DNA of 64,000 nucleotides, taken from Bryopsis sp. KO-2023 (lineage: Eukaryota; Chlorophyta; Ulvophyceae; Bryopsidales; Bryopsidaceae). The notes under the pieces are model-generated. The model ran no database searches. It had not been told where the DNA came from and saw nothing but the letters and a program-made list of their open reading frames with translations. Below are positions 30,386-41,637 of this stretch, one piece after another. Location: NCBI GenBank assembly GCA_030272585.1, contig BSYQ01000002.1, positions 868,001 to 932,000 of the forward strand, read 5' to 3'. Made by a program: the position numbers and the translations under genes. The stretch's first letter is position 1. The number at the start of each line of letters is the position of its first letter.

Positions 30386-32760
30386 TCAAACACATGGGCC
30401 CATATCTGGACAGCCTGTGGCTCGATATATTGACCGTGGCCAGCCCCCAGCACACTGATCACAGCAACAGAGCGGTACTGCGGGCTTGTCGCAAGGGGCT
30501 GCAGGTGGTGGACCAATGCTTGTTTGGTGTGAAAAGTGATGTTTTTTTTTTTTGGAAGTGCCCTTTGTTTCTTTCATGAGCTCCTCATCTTTCAGGACCT
30601 CTTCCAGCTCTTTCAGCACCGTATTATTGCCTGTAAGAAAAAACCCAAAAAAACTGAGCGATATGACTAATGTCATTTTTGGATTATCTTCAAAACACAA
30701 AAAATCCACCCTGAAACATCAATCTGGTTATTGATGTTTGGATGGTCCTGTCGGTAGGCTTCTTCCCACCTCAAGGTGTGGTTTCTCAGATTCCCATTCC
30801 CTGCCTCTTCGTTCTGCTGCTCTCTCCACCTTTCAACCATTCAAAACACATTACAAGGTCAAGGGCAATCTGCCCTGCCCCAACATACCCATTCTCACCC
30901 ACTGAGTCCGTTTCGACACAGGCCCCCAAATTGACACGCAGCACCGTGTGTTCCAATGCTGAGGAGAGCATTGCCACATCCTTTCCCCATTTGCATCCTG
31001 GAGTTGGGCAATCCACGACCACCAACCCCTTTCTTGGCCCCAGTCTGACTTCTTTGGGGGTGGAGCTGTGCACTCGTGACGTATTGATGCCAGACAGCAG
31101 AATAGCAGCAGCCTCATCCAGAGAATCACTCATGCTTTCCAAGTAGTCCCCTGTGACTGCTTCAAGTTTTTCCCAACCCTCTGGGTCCACGTTATTCGAT
31201 GCCATGTCGCAGCGATTGTCACTTGCGCAGAACCTATAAGCAAACAGTACCACCTCAAACAAAAGCAAAAGAAAAGAAAAGCACTATTAACATGAGATCT
31301 CCATAGGATCCCATCGCAGGTAAAACAGTTGCTTTCCTTGCATGGAGTGCTTTTCGTTCTTATTTGTATCAAGGAGGGAAAACTGATGGTATGGCTTTGT
31401 ACAGTTTACACTGGCCCCCACTGCTGCTCGGGTTCACCAAACCTGAAATATTTCATCCCTGGCACCATTGGCAACACTGTGGATAGCACTTCATCCACCC
31501 TCTCCACATTGCAGGCACTCTCCAGCAGCACACTGCCGTTCTCTATGAATGTTGTTGATGATTTTTCCCATTTGGCCACAGGAGTCACTCCAACACCCAC
31601 CGACACGACACAATCGATCGGGGTTCCTGGCCAAAGAAGGCTTCCCTGTTGAACAGCGACTGCTGCAGGGACTGCTACATGAACACAGCATCAGTGAGCC
31701 TAACCACCAAAATCAACCCTACTGTACCCCAACATGCAGATCTATTGAGTGCATCTAGTTCAGTGAGGTTTTGCCAAAAATCCAAATGTCACTGGTATGG
31801 TGTTCAATTCCACAGCCCACCTGTACAAAACTCAAAACTCTCCTTCCAGCTCGACTGGTCTTCGGTCTCCGCCTGGCTAAAAACCTTTCCCCCGAGGGTT
31901 TTGTACGTCTTCCCACACTGATTCATGCTGAAATTCACCAAGCCAATTTCGCATGCCAGCATAGCTCCCGTCGAGGTCCCACCGATCAAATCGAAGAGGT
32001 CAAAAATTCTCTGACCTGTACGCCTTTCCAGCTCTCTTAAAACCATGACCGTTGCGATTCCCTTTATTCCACCCCCATCCAAGGACAACACCCGAACACC
32101 TCGTCCACGAATCACCCCCCTGCCCACAATTCTACCCACTTCCTCGTTCTGACCTGTTGAGCCAATGAGGAAAAACCCAGCATCAGTCCATAACAATCCA
32201 GCAACTTTTCCTCCAAAAAAGACTTGAAAATAAAACCCTGCCAACTGTGCATGTCTCCGTTGAGGGCAAATGCTCGTTCAACGCCTTCATCAGTGCCCAA
32301 CAAGAAGTTTTCGAAACGCCTATTTTTATTTTTCACAAAAATAACACACAATTCATTTTTGTTACGAGTATTCAATTCACTGAGAATTAAAACAACTTCG
32401 AATGTTTCTCAGGGTCCACTAATATGGAAGTATTCAACCCCCCCCCCAAAAACCCCCCCCCTCTTACCCAAGATTGCCAAGGCACGCTTGGCACAAATCC
32501 CGGTGACTCGATCACCGAGGTCTCCGTCCCCTTCGGCCAGACGAATCGACGAACCCAACAGCCCATCCACAGCAAGCTTCTTGACTTTGTTCTGGGCAGC
32601 AAATCCCAGGTTTTCCAGCACCTACAGCCCCAGGTGTCGCACCCTTGCCATCGAGCTCTCTTGAATCAATGACTGCAGTCTGACCTGGAGTCAATAAGGA
32701 CTCCGAGATGGCATCCGAGGTCAACACCAGGGTTGAAATCACACGAAGCCCCCTGAGCTG
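30386..32760 (-). pseudogene. Patatin-like phospholipase (iPLA2 type), decayed
   Basis: The minus strand carries, in order: an armadillo-like segment (about 32470-32750) broken by a frameshift and an in-frame TAG at 32622-32624; the catalytic exon 32153-31821 with the oxyanion loop DGGGIKG and nucleophile motif GGTSTGA; exon 31674-31410 (LLWPGTPIDCVVSVGVG, MKYFRFGEP); exon 31233-30830; and exon 30630-30386, ending GCPDMGPCV. The downstream joins agree in phase (GT|GTAAAC phase 2; AAAG|GTGGAG phase 1). The stretch that should carry the second catalytic residue (Asp in DGA/DGG before NNP) is missing between 31821 and 31674. Known members hydrolyse membrane phospholipids; this copy should be inactive. 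Confidence 0.65.
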
Positions 32761-32827
32761 AATCTCCTATGCTGAAACAATCCACAACATAAACACATCA
32801 ACAGGGACAAACTTCCTCATTCTCTTT

Positions 32828-32868
32828 TTTTTTTTGGGGGGGGGGGGGGGTGGGAGGGGGAAAGTGGT
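32828..32868. repeat. Homopolymer T run followed by G run
   Basis: About 13 T then about 15 G, a likely assembly- or polymerase-sensitive site in the spacer between two minus-strand genes. Confidence 0.8.
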
Positions 32869-33203
32869 TTGAAGTGTTTTTCAATGTGGGCACCCATGTC
32901 ACAATATTGTGGCACTGAGGGGGGAGGGATTTCCCGCCACAAAAAATAGCGGGGGAATAATTTCTCTTCTTTTCTCTTTCATTTTTTATTTACTGAGCAT
33001 CAATGGAGGGGAGGGGGACTGACGCTTCCTATGCCTATTGAGATTCGCATTTTTAAATATTCAGGGGCACCTCTCAATCTCACCTGCTTGTCTTGAGGTT
33101 CAATTCCTCCAAACATAGGCACTGGGGGAGTCCAACTGAATTCCAAACATACAGGAGTCAGTCTAGACCATCCCACAAGCAATACTGCTCTGCTCATCCC
33201 TGT

Positions 33204-33728
33204 TCAGGTATTCCCTGAGCAATGGAATGGAAGGAGGGGACAGCACCATGCATGTATGAGTATGTCAGGAGCAACTCCAACAAAATACCACAAAAATGGA
33301 CAGGTTGGAGGAGAGATTGGAAGTTTCTGGAAGCCCATCCATGTTTTCACGCATTGAATGGAGTGCACTGAAGGCAAAAGGCCTACCAGACTCGTTAGCC
33401 CAAAGACATCACGCTCACCCAGAAGCGTTACGCGCTGGTTGTGGTCCAGTATGAGCGTCCTCAGTTTCGTCAAGTTTCCGAGACCCCTCGGAAAAAAAAA
33501 CGAAGGGAGATCTGCCAACGACTCTGGCAAGTGCGTCGCGATTACGTACGACTGTGCGATTCTCTTCGCAGGAACTCCGTTCAAAGAAAAGGGACCGGAA
33601 ATCAACAACAAACCAGAAGGCAGCTGCTTCAAGAATACTGCACGCTTTCCACAGAACCGCCCAGCGACGATGATCACAATATCGTCAGACCAGAGTTGCT
33701 GAGGTTCAAATGGTACAGCCCTTCCCAC
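33204..33728 (-). CDS. Chimeric frame: ribosomal protein eL6 fragment plus leucine-rich repeats
   Basis: A single 174-codon frame first reads like the core of 60S protein eL6 ([20 protein letters not shown], then [17 protein letters not shown] and QSYVIAT). It then turns into LRR-like sequence ([10 protein letters not shown], then [16 protein letters not shown] and VFGLTSL). The eL6 N-terminus and the STKVDIS continuation are absent. Upstream on the same strand (33730-33870) another open stretch reads VRQLGGAANVRTVVDILNGL. The frame starts with GTG, so the true start is elsewhere or an acceptor near CCATTTGAACCTCAG (ends about 33705) is used. It could be an exon-shuffled LRR gene or an eL6 retrocopy inserted in an LRR gene. 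Confidence 0.5.
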   Translation of the reverse strand: MGRAVPFEPQQLWSDDIVIIVAGRFCGKRAVFLKQLPSGLLLISGPFSLNGVPAKRIAQSYVIATHLPESLADLPSFFFPRGLGNLTKLRTLILDHNQRVTLLGERDVFGLTSLVGLLPSVHSIQCVKTWMGFQKLPISPPTCPFLWYFVGVAPDILIHAWCCPLLPFHCSGNT

Positions 33729-34038
33729 CAGCCGACATCCACGACACCGGGAAGAAAGAACGCGAATCCAGGCCTGCTTTTAATCGACGCACACTCGTGA
33801 CGTCCAACCCGTTCAGAATATCGACCACAGTCCTGACGTTCGCAGCGCCCCCCAACTGTCGAACGAATTCGAGAGAGTACACGCTAGGGGGAGTTTTCTA
33901 TGGAGAAAAGAAGGGAAAAGAAGGAACGAAACCGAAAACGAACCAACACCCTGAAACCAACGAACCCGAAACACACCAAACACCCGCGCGCACAAAACCC
34001 CTTTTCCGTGGCTTGGGCGTGTCCCCAGGCTCAGGGCT

Positions 34039-34205
34039 CCGAGGTAACCTGCGCCTGGGTATCATGGTACCCATGATACCCCATGATACCCCATGATACC
34101 CATGATACCCAATTATACCCCACTGATACCCACGATATCGTCGATGCCCGCCGATACCCCGCGATACCAGCGACAAACGCAGAAACGCCTTGAAAGACCG
34201 AGTCC
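34039..34205 (+). repeat. Left arm of a long inverted repeat
   Basis: CCGAGGTAACCTGCGC, then a tract of GATACCC repeats, then GACAAACGCAGAAACGCC. The reverse complement occurs at 37262-37475 in the same order. The arms face each other and bound about 3.4 kb. Confidence 0.75.
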
Positions 34206-34289
34206 GTCACGGAGACAATCAGTCAATCAATCATCAAGAGATAAACGACGAAACGTCGGCGCCGCAAACGACGAACCAACAAGACAACG

Positions 34290-34790
34290 ACGGCGACCAC
34301 AACCCTCCCTCAGTTCGCACTTCCCTTCCACCAGAAGCTCACACTCACAGTTCGCGCTTCCCTTCCAGACACTCACACTCACACTGAAACGGATTTTGGC
34401 TATCACACCATGAACTCGCTCTGGAGCTCGGGTTCGTTCGCCCGTTCGGCGAAGCCGTTTTAGTGTGAGTGTCTGGAAGGGAAGCGCTACAACTCGCTCT
34501 AGAGCTTGGGATCGTTCGCCCGTTCGGCGAAGCCGTTTTAGTGTGAGTGTGAGCGAGTTCTTGGTGTGATAGCCAGGAGCCGTTTCAGTGTGTGTCTGGA
34601 AGGGAAGCGCGAACTGTGAGTGTGAGTGTCTGGTAGAAGGGAAGCGCGCGAATTGAGGGAGGGTTGTGATACACAAGACAAACGGGGTAGAAGGGAAGCG
34701 CGCGAATTGAGGGAGGGTTGTGATACACAAGACAAACGGGCTCGAGGATGCTGGCTCCAGCGAAAGAGGTGAGAAAAGCACTTGTGGGTT
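34290..34790. repeat. Nested direct and inverted repeats
   Basis: CTTCCCTTCCAGACACTCAC appears in both orientations. GTTCGCCCGTTCGGCGAAGC occurs twice (about 34428 and 34512), and a 62-bp unit containing GAATTGAGGGAGGGTTGTGA is tandemly duplicated (34655-34740). Frames crossing it are repetitive by-products. It sits just inside the left arm of the inverted repeat, as subterminal repeats of DNA transposons often do. Confidence 0.7.
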
Positions 34791-35141
34791 CCATGTGCGC
34801 GTGCCCAGCTCAATTTTCTGGTTTATGGATTCTGGTAAGCGTTGCTAAAATCCATTATACTCCTCTGTCAAAAAACCCTTAAAAGCCTTGTTCGTCTTAT
34901 CAACTACGTGTTCCCATACATACAAACGAACAAATCAACCTTCTTCCCTCTGTCATAGAATACTTGTCCCCATTATCTCTGGAAGCATAGCCCCACCTAA
35001 AACAACTTGAACTGGCTCAACACAGAGCAAACTGAACACTGAAATTCATCAGTAAAAAAGAACAGGAGAAACAAAACATTTTATCTGATGCGAAGCAAAA
35101 TCATAACACCAGAGAGGTTTGATTTCCTTTGAAAAATCGAA

Positions 35142-36275
35142 TCAACCCTCATATACAAGCAAGCAACCTTGGAACATCCTCATGTGTTTATAGTCATCAT
35201 CATTGCCTCTGTTCTTCCGATTGCGTCTCCTTTCTCTTCTAGATTTCTTGTCTTTCTTAGGTTTCTTTCTCTTTCCCTTTGTCCTGGCTCTGACTGACCC
35301 CCCTGGAAGCATGACTATCCCCACCTCCCCACTCAACTCATCACCACCGCTCCCAATCTCCGTAACGAGCTTGACAGAGCCCTGACCTCCTCCACCACCT
35401 CCATTCCAGGTCGATCCAGAAGAACTCTCCTCCGACTCCCCAGTCGCTTCCGGCCCGGTTTCCACCTTTTCATTGCCGCTGCTTGCTGTGCCAGGGTCCG
35501 ACTCTGTCAGTCAGTCAGTCACTGGTTTTGTTTCAGTGGGTTTGGCTTCTGACGGTTGCCCTGGAACCACTTGTTTTGCTGTAGCATCTCCTATCGCACT
35601 GCCTTCGGCTCTCCCCTCCCCAGTGGCTTCGCTCCTGCTGTCCACTGATGCAGTCGATTCATCCTTGACCTCAGAGGAGATTTCTCCAGAGGCTTCCGGC
35701 ACCACCTCCCCTGGACCGAAAACAAAACACCAAAATTATAAGGATAAGGATCATGCTATTTATCTGACACATATTTATAGCCGCGCTTCTTTTACATCAT
35801 TCTTCTCAGAAGTAGGCATGAGGATATCCAGCCAATAATACCATCGCCGACATAAGCAAAAGCAAAAATCAAGACTTTGGCAACAGGCCTGGCAACAGCG
35901 GTCGCCACGGTTCTTTGCTCAGACACAGCTCTTCCTCCTGTCGTTTCGGCTTCGGCAGAATCCCTGTGTCACTTCAGCAATCGCCTTGGCGACTGCTTTG
36001 GCTGTGGCTTTAGCTATAGCTGGAGCCTGGGTTGATGCTATGCCTTTAGCGGAGCCTTGACCGATGACTTCTAAATCCACACCCGCTCCTGCAAGGGCTT
36101 TTGCCACAGCCTTCCCGATAGCTGTGGCTGCCACTTCAGCTTGTGCCTGTCCATCCCCCCCGTCGGACACGGTGGAGGCAGACTGAGAAATCGCCTCCAC
36201 TACAGCATCGTTGACTTTGACAATCGTCTGAATAAAACCCAAGAAAGTGCACAGCCACTCCAAAAAGTGAAACAA
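35142..36275 (-). CDS. Ala/Gly/Ser-rich low-complexity protein, multi-exon, N-terminus not found
   Basis: Minus-strand segments with matching composition are 36275-35940 (VKVNDAVVEAISQSASTV, then alternating AIGKAVAKALAGAG and AKATAKAVAKAIAE), 35705-35514 (EASGEISSEVKDESTASVDS) and 35510-35142 (ATGESEESSSGSTWNGGGGG, then a basic KGKRKKPKKDKKSRRERRR block). The last two are in the same frame, separated only by one TGA inside a TGACTGACTGAC run (about 35510-35524). The Ala-rich part looks structural and the basic tail could bind nucleic acid or direct nuclear import. It lies inside the inverted-repeat segment, so it may be cargo of a mobile element. No family recognised. Confidence 0.4.
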
Positions 36276-36279
36276 CCAA

Positions 36280-37260
36280 AAACGAATTCCGAAACATATA
36301 ATATGATCGGTCCACGCGCAGACGATTTACGAAAACTGTGCATCTTTCCACAACCCAAGGGTGATATTTCATGAATGTGATTTCATGGCATCCATGAAAT
36401 GGGTTTTATCTCGGAGAAAACTGTGGCGAACGATGCTAAAATATACTGACACAGTTGCCACATTTGCCTAGCAGCCATTTCACAACTGAGTTTCCAGAAA
36501 ACGTGAACAACAACAGAGTGTACTGCAGACACAATCACTCTACAGCGTTTTGCTTTCAACTCTAACACACTATCACATTCTCAGCGTTCAAAGAGATAGC
36601 TGTTTTGACCTTTGAATTTTTTTTTTGAAGAAATGGGCGTGAGAGGGTAATTTGATGTGTAACATTACATATAAATTGTATTAAAACGTTTTAAAACAAA
36701 AAACTGGAAACTCGAAACTAAATTCCCTCGTGTCGATCCTAACCTGTGAAGTCGATTTGTATAACCCTTCACCACTCCGCTGGTCGAAGTCAAAAGCCCG
36801 TTTTTCTTCCTACAGTTTGCCATGATAACTCGCCAGGAGCCATTAAAATGGACTTCTCACCTTGTCTCTTGCCAAGGTCACACAGCTTTCGTGAAATCCC
36901 TTGCTGCGGATTTCCCTGAGCTCCTGACTCTCCCCCGAGCCCCCCCAAAGACGTCCCCATTTCCCCCAGGATCTGATTGCACGCTGATTTTTTTGGCTTG
37001 CTCACATATGGAAACTCTGGGCACCCTACACCAGACATTGGTCATTAAACAAGGGTCCTGCTACTGCTGCTTCTGCCCCCCCCCCCCCCCAATGCCAACA
37101 ATCTTATCCGAAGCCTACAAATGTCCAAGACAAAAGACCTGGAAATCGTATCTATTTTTTTTTTATTTGAATAAAACTCTGGGCCCTCGATCTGAAAACA
37201 ACCCACAATATGTGTATATATCAGCACTGGCACACCACCGATTTTCCGAAGTGGTCGGGG
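36280..37260. other. No gene supported
   Basis: Short frames only. A C run at 37078-37092 and a T run at 37155-37163 interrupt it. Confidence 0.4.
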
Positions 37261-37261
37261 T

Positions 37262-37475
37262 GTGCGCTCTCTCTTCGTGCGACGTCTCCTCGACGGGCTC
37301 GGTCCTTCGAGGCGTTTCTGCGTTTGTCGCTGGTATCGGCGGGCATCGACGATATCGTGGGTATCAGTGGGTATAATTGGGTATCATGGGTATCATGGGT
37401 ATCATGGAGGTATCACGGGGTATCATGGGGTAACACGGGGGTACCATGATACCATGCGCAGGTTACCTCGGGGTC
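37262..37475 (-). repeat. Right arm of the long inverted repeat
   Basis: GGCGTTTCTGCGTTTGTCGC, then GGGTATC repeats (37365-37430), then GCGCAGGTTACCTCGG: the reverse complement of 34039-34205 with some expansion of the GGGTATC tract. Confidence 0.75.
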
Positions 37476-38068
37476 CTCCCAGGCTGGCCCGCATGTGCGA
37501 CATGCGATTCGGGAACCTCGGGGGAGCCGGGTTGCCGGTCGCATCAGCCCGACCTGGGGACGGCTGGCGTCCCCGGTCCCCGAGCGTCCCCGGATCACGG
37601 ATCAGCGTCCCCCGAACTGAGGGAAGCCTACCGGCCGCGCTGAAATCAATCCCATGGGATGGAACCACATTAGAGGGGGTCGAAAGAAACGCTGACAGTA
37701 TGTTTCTCTGGCATAAAAAATCCACCCTGGACAAAACAAACGGAAAGATGGCGATGCTGGAAATGAAAAACTCTGTTCAGCCATAGAAGGGATGTTCAAG
37801 AATCGAGTCAGGCTTGGAGTGATCACTCAGGACAAGGAAAAAAGAAAGCATCTGCATCTCTGTGGAACCACAACAAAGTAGAAATAGTTTTCCTTAAGAA
37901 GCATCTCCAAGAAGAGTCCCATCATCAGACAGGGACTAATTTTGTTTCGTTTTTTCAGCTTCATGAACAAGCAGCACACAAATGTTGATGAGTTTCTTTC
38001 AATCGATTCAATAGATTCATTGAAGCGACACAAGCCTTGCCGGCCAAGGGGGGATCGGGTCTCCCCCC

Positions 38069-38118
38069 GATGCTATAGGCTCTGTCCTGGCATGTCGTGT
38101 GATATTTTTGGTTGGCTG
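38069..38118 (-). repeat. Dispersed ~50-bp element
   Basis: GATGCTATAGGCTCTGTCCT, then GGCATGTCGTGTGATATTTT and TGGTTGGCTGG, preceded by CCCCCC. About 115 bp beyond the stop of the next gene. Confidence 0.85.
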
Positions 38119-38233
38119 GCAGCGCACGAATCCCTTGTGTGATAGGAACACTAAAAAACGGGTGGCCGTTCGAAAATCGACCTCCGACGCTCGAATTGAC
38201 ATCTGTGCAGTGCCGGTCAGAGCTGTACTAGTC

Positions 38234-38567
38234 TTACCCAAGGTGGTCGAACACAGCTTCTATGTCCCCACTCAAGCTTGGCTCAAATCCAGACCTCACC
38301 CATATGAAAATACCAAAATCGGCGGGTGGCGGTGGACCTTCAACACAAGCGAAACGATCACACAAAAAGCAACTTCGAAGTTGCGAATTCGCGACTTATT
38401 ACACAACCCACCACTTGGAATGATTCATGCATTGACTCGCAATGAAAACGTCAGATACCTGAGTCGCAATCCTGGAGGAACAGGTTTTCTTCCCGAGCCC
38501 TGGCACCCATGACCAAAACGACTGCCGTGACAGCCACGAGTGAGGCGCTTCCGTCTTTTGTCCGCAT
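38234..38567 (-). CDS. Small signal-peptide protein, two exons
   Basis: Proposed join: 38567-38459, then 38337-38234 (70 aa). Exon 1 encodes MRTKDGSASLVAVTAVVLVM, then GARA (likely signal peptidase site) and REENLFLQDCDS, with a phase-1 donor TCAG|GTATCTG. Exon 2 follows CGCTTGTGTTGAAG and encodes PPPPADFGIFIWVRSGF and SGDIEAVFDHLG before TAA. A GTAAGA donor overlaps that stop, so further exons are possible. The 5' flank resembles that of the Cys-rich member at 13214-13746, but the mature part shows no Cys pattern. The gene at 41.6 kb and this one suggest a wider secreted-protein set here. Confidence 0.42.
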
Positions 38568-38599
38568 GTTCAAGAGAATCAGAAAGAACGAGACGGGAA

Positions 38600-39430
38600 A
38601 GTTTTAGTTTTGCTCAAAATTGAATGCGTGCGTCGAGTTTCTTGCCATGGCTGTGAGTTGCCTCGCTTTTAAAGCCAACCAACCAAGACAGGTCGTTTCA
38701 TGACACACTTTGGGTCTCCTACTGCGAATCGTACCTTTGCATTCCTCTGTCTTTCCGTGTGTACGTGTCCGTCCATGCATGTATGAAAGTATGTACGTAT
38801 ATACGAATGTATGTATGTGAGGCCTGGGCTTCTGCGCACGCAATTTTGATTGATTGATTATTGGGTGTTTGTTTTACAGAAATGTTCATACATACAGACC
38901 CAAATATGTCCGAGACTCTTTGCTTGCACATATAGCAGCAAAATCTAATCTAATCTAATTGATTGATTGAATGTATGTATGTATGAACAGAACCCACCCA
39001 AAAAGCTTCCTGAAATCCAAGGAAAAAAACCGAAAAAAAAATACACACATTCGGGGTTATTGGGAGACGGGGCTCGGGGGAAAAAATGCCCACGGATACT
39101 CCTGTAAAACCTACAGTCAAATCAATATCAAGAACGCCATAAAATACATGTCGACGGGCAGTTCGATTCAAAAAACATGTCGCCCACAGTTGAGCAGGGG
39201 CGGGGCCGCTGAAGACACCTCCAGCTCGTGAACTCACAATGTGGCCCTTTTGGGAGGGACCTCACTGTAATAGGTGAAAGACATGACAATGTCATTCCAA
39301 AATCATACGAAACTTTCAGCATCTTGCTCGTCCCAACCATCCCCTACATTTGCCAAAGTTTTTCTGGACCGTCAACGGTCGAAGCTGTTTTCAAACATAC
39401 CAAACTCATTCAAACATGCCGCTCTCACCC
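38600..39430. other. Upstream flank, tetranucleotide repeats; no gene
   Basis: Contains GTATGTACG/GTATGT-type repeats (38786-38820 and 38970-38985) and TGAT/AATC short repeats. Short frames only. Confidence 0.4.
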
Positions 39431-39944
39431 AATTGTGTCAGTTCCAAATTTGAGGCCCCCCACCCTCGATCTCAGATGTGCGTCGAAAGATAAGAAAGGG
39501 CTTTCCGTTGGGAAGACGCCTCTGAACACCACTCCGTCGTGTTCGCTGTTGGGTAACACCGTCGCAGGTGTTGGTGCTTTCTTCGTAGAGTGAGTCTGCT
39601 ACTCCAACGGTGATGTTGCGGCAAAACGATGTCAGGGGCAAAATGGTGAAGGGCTTCTCCAGATGAATGACAATAGCTTGGAGACTGGAGAAAGTGAGGG
39701 AAGGAAACAACATTCCTGGTATCGTCCAGGCCCTCCATGAGTTCGCAACGGGCACTGGGAGAAGACTTAACCAGATCGTCAAAAACCCAGTAACATGCCT
39801 GCAAGCACGCACAGCATGAATTCGGACCTTTCTTTTTCCCGACGAAAAAAAAAAAAAAAAAGAAGGCCATAAGAGCAAACCAAATGGCGAAAGGAACGTA
39901 GGTTGTAACAGTCTCGTTTTGCCGGACAGACACTGGATTGGTAC

Positions 39945-40960
39945 CTTGAAAGCTCGACGAGGAAGGGTTGGCTTTTGAGTCTTTCGCACTGTCTTTCGAC
40001 ATCGGCGAAGAACGCCATGTTGCTATTCAGGCGTATGGAGGCTTCGATCGGCACGTTTGACGTCTTCACTACCTCCAAAGCTACCCGGAGGCAGAAGCTG
40101 GGCAAGTGCTCGCTGTTCATCTGCAAACATCGTCATACAAAGTGTTACGCCACAGACATTACAGTCTCCATAAGCTCGGGAAGGTATTTCGAAAGTTCCT
40201 CCTCAAATGCGCACCACATGATTCGTGCGCAGAGCTTACACTGTTCCCCCCTATCGTCGCCAGGCAAAACTGATTGAAAAAGGCTCAAGCCACGCATAAA
40301 AAGGCACCGTCGAACACGTGTGCTCAGCAGCCGCCACTTTGGGCATCATGTGCGTGCAGGCATAAGCATGCGTCCAGTGTGTGAAAAGAAAGAGTGTGAT
40401 TTCCTTCTTTCTTTTTTTAACGAGTTCTTGCTCGACAGAGGAGATGGATTTTTCTTTTGTTTAGTTTGCTGATTATTGTTTCACCTTGGTCCATGGTAGC
40501 GTGATATCTAAGAGCTTCGTTTTGTATGATATCGAGGAACCGATCGTCTCTCTTGAAAGACGTGGCCCCCAGAACGCCTTTGCCCCAGCAAGCACTCGTT
40601 GACGTGTCCCACAATCATTGGAACACCACCGGATTTCCCCGCACCACAGGGACGACATTTTTTTATTGGTCTGGTCGCCATCTGCGACAATCGCCACAGG
40701 CATTGCTCTGGCTTTCATATCCAAAGGCACAGATTTGCTTTTTTGAGGAGCTGATGGATGTGCTTGGCTGTTGATTGTGCTGTCGAAAACTCTTTGCAAA
40801 ATCTCCTCGCATTCCCTGCGATATCATCAGAGCGCACGCATTTTGAATTCAAACTAGGTAGGACGGAATAGTTTGTTGTATGGGCAGAGACTGGGTATTG
40901 TATTACCTCGACTTTTGCGGCAACAACGAAGCTTAATTTCCTTTCTTCAGCCGATTTCAT
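39945..40960 (-). pseudogene. MYND zinc-finger gene, frameshifted
   Basis: Fragments of a MYND finger appear on the minus strand but in three different frames between about 40690 and 40580: ACGDC, then KKCRPCG, then IRWCSNDC, then HVNEC. Their order and spacing match Cx2C...Cx2C...Cx2-3C...Hx3C. Upstream is a short exon-like MKSAEERKLSFVVAAKVE (from 40957). Downstream, LSKYLPELMET joins across a 42-nt intron (40162-40121, GTAATG...TTTGCAG, phase 0) to MNSEHLPSFCLRVALEVVKT, continuing to a donor TCAAG|GTACCA at 39945. MYND fingers bind Pro-rich peptides in regulatory proteins. The frame changes suggest decay, or base errors in the sequence. Confidence 0.45.
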
Positions 40961-41037
40961 GGTCGCTCTCACGTGGCTCGCTTAAAATTTCGCGCGCATG
41001 TCGCGCCAAAGAGCTGCAACGTACGGTAATGTAGTCG

Positions 41038-41592
41038 TTGCCAGTCCAGTCACCTAACCTTCTCCAAAAAAAAAATCGTTGGGCACGTTGTTATCAACAA
41101 GAAAAGGGGGCGGTGAAGGGAATACATGCTGCACTCTTGCGTTTGGACAAGCGCAACAAGACGAGGACTCCAACCGACAGTCGCTCCGACTTTTACCGCT
41201 ATTCGAAGAAAAAACTTGTGTGGACTGGACCTTTTTCAAGTACAAAGTTTGGATGTGTGGATCTGAGCTGTGTCGCCTTTTGTGGTGAACCTCGAATGCA
41301 CCTCTGCTTGAAGGCCGCCACGCCAGACTGTACAGCTACGATGCTGTCCCGCACTTCGCACTGCTCGGCTATAAAAATGCTACCAAGGATACCGGTGAAC
41401 AGCACTGAGCTTTGCCTTGTGATTAGGGTCGACCCAGTTCAACGAGCACACTCGAATTTTGGCGCCAAGGTAAGCCTTTTCGATGCATTCAGAGAGCAGA
41501 GTAGATGTGGTGTTCCTAGGGCTTTGAAACTCTTTGTGTTGCTGTGGGCACAGCCCCTCTGTTCTCGTTCCCGCGACACGACTCGCGCGTAA
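41038..41592 (+). other. 184-codon frame, strand of coding uncertain
   Basis: Open on the plus strand to TAA at 41590-41592, with a good donor-like GCCAAG|GTAAGCC at 41469. The minus strand is also open in pieces (for example IFIAEQCEVRDSIVAVQSGV). No motif settles the matter. It may be the 5' exon region of the next gene: CGCG|GTAAGG at 41588 and TTTTGGTGTGCAG at 41637 would remove a 49-nt intron. Confidence 0.25.
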
Positions 41593-41637
41593 GGTTTCGT
41601 GAGTGTGGGGTTCTGAACAATGTGTTTTGGTGTGCAG

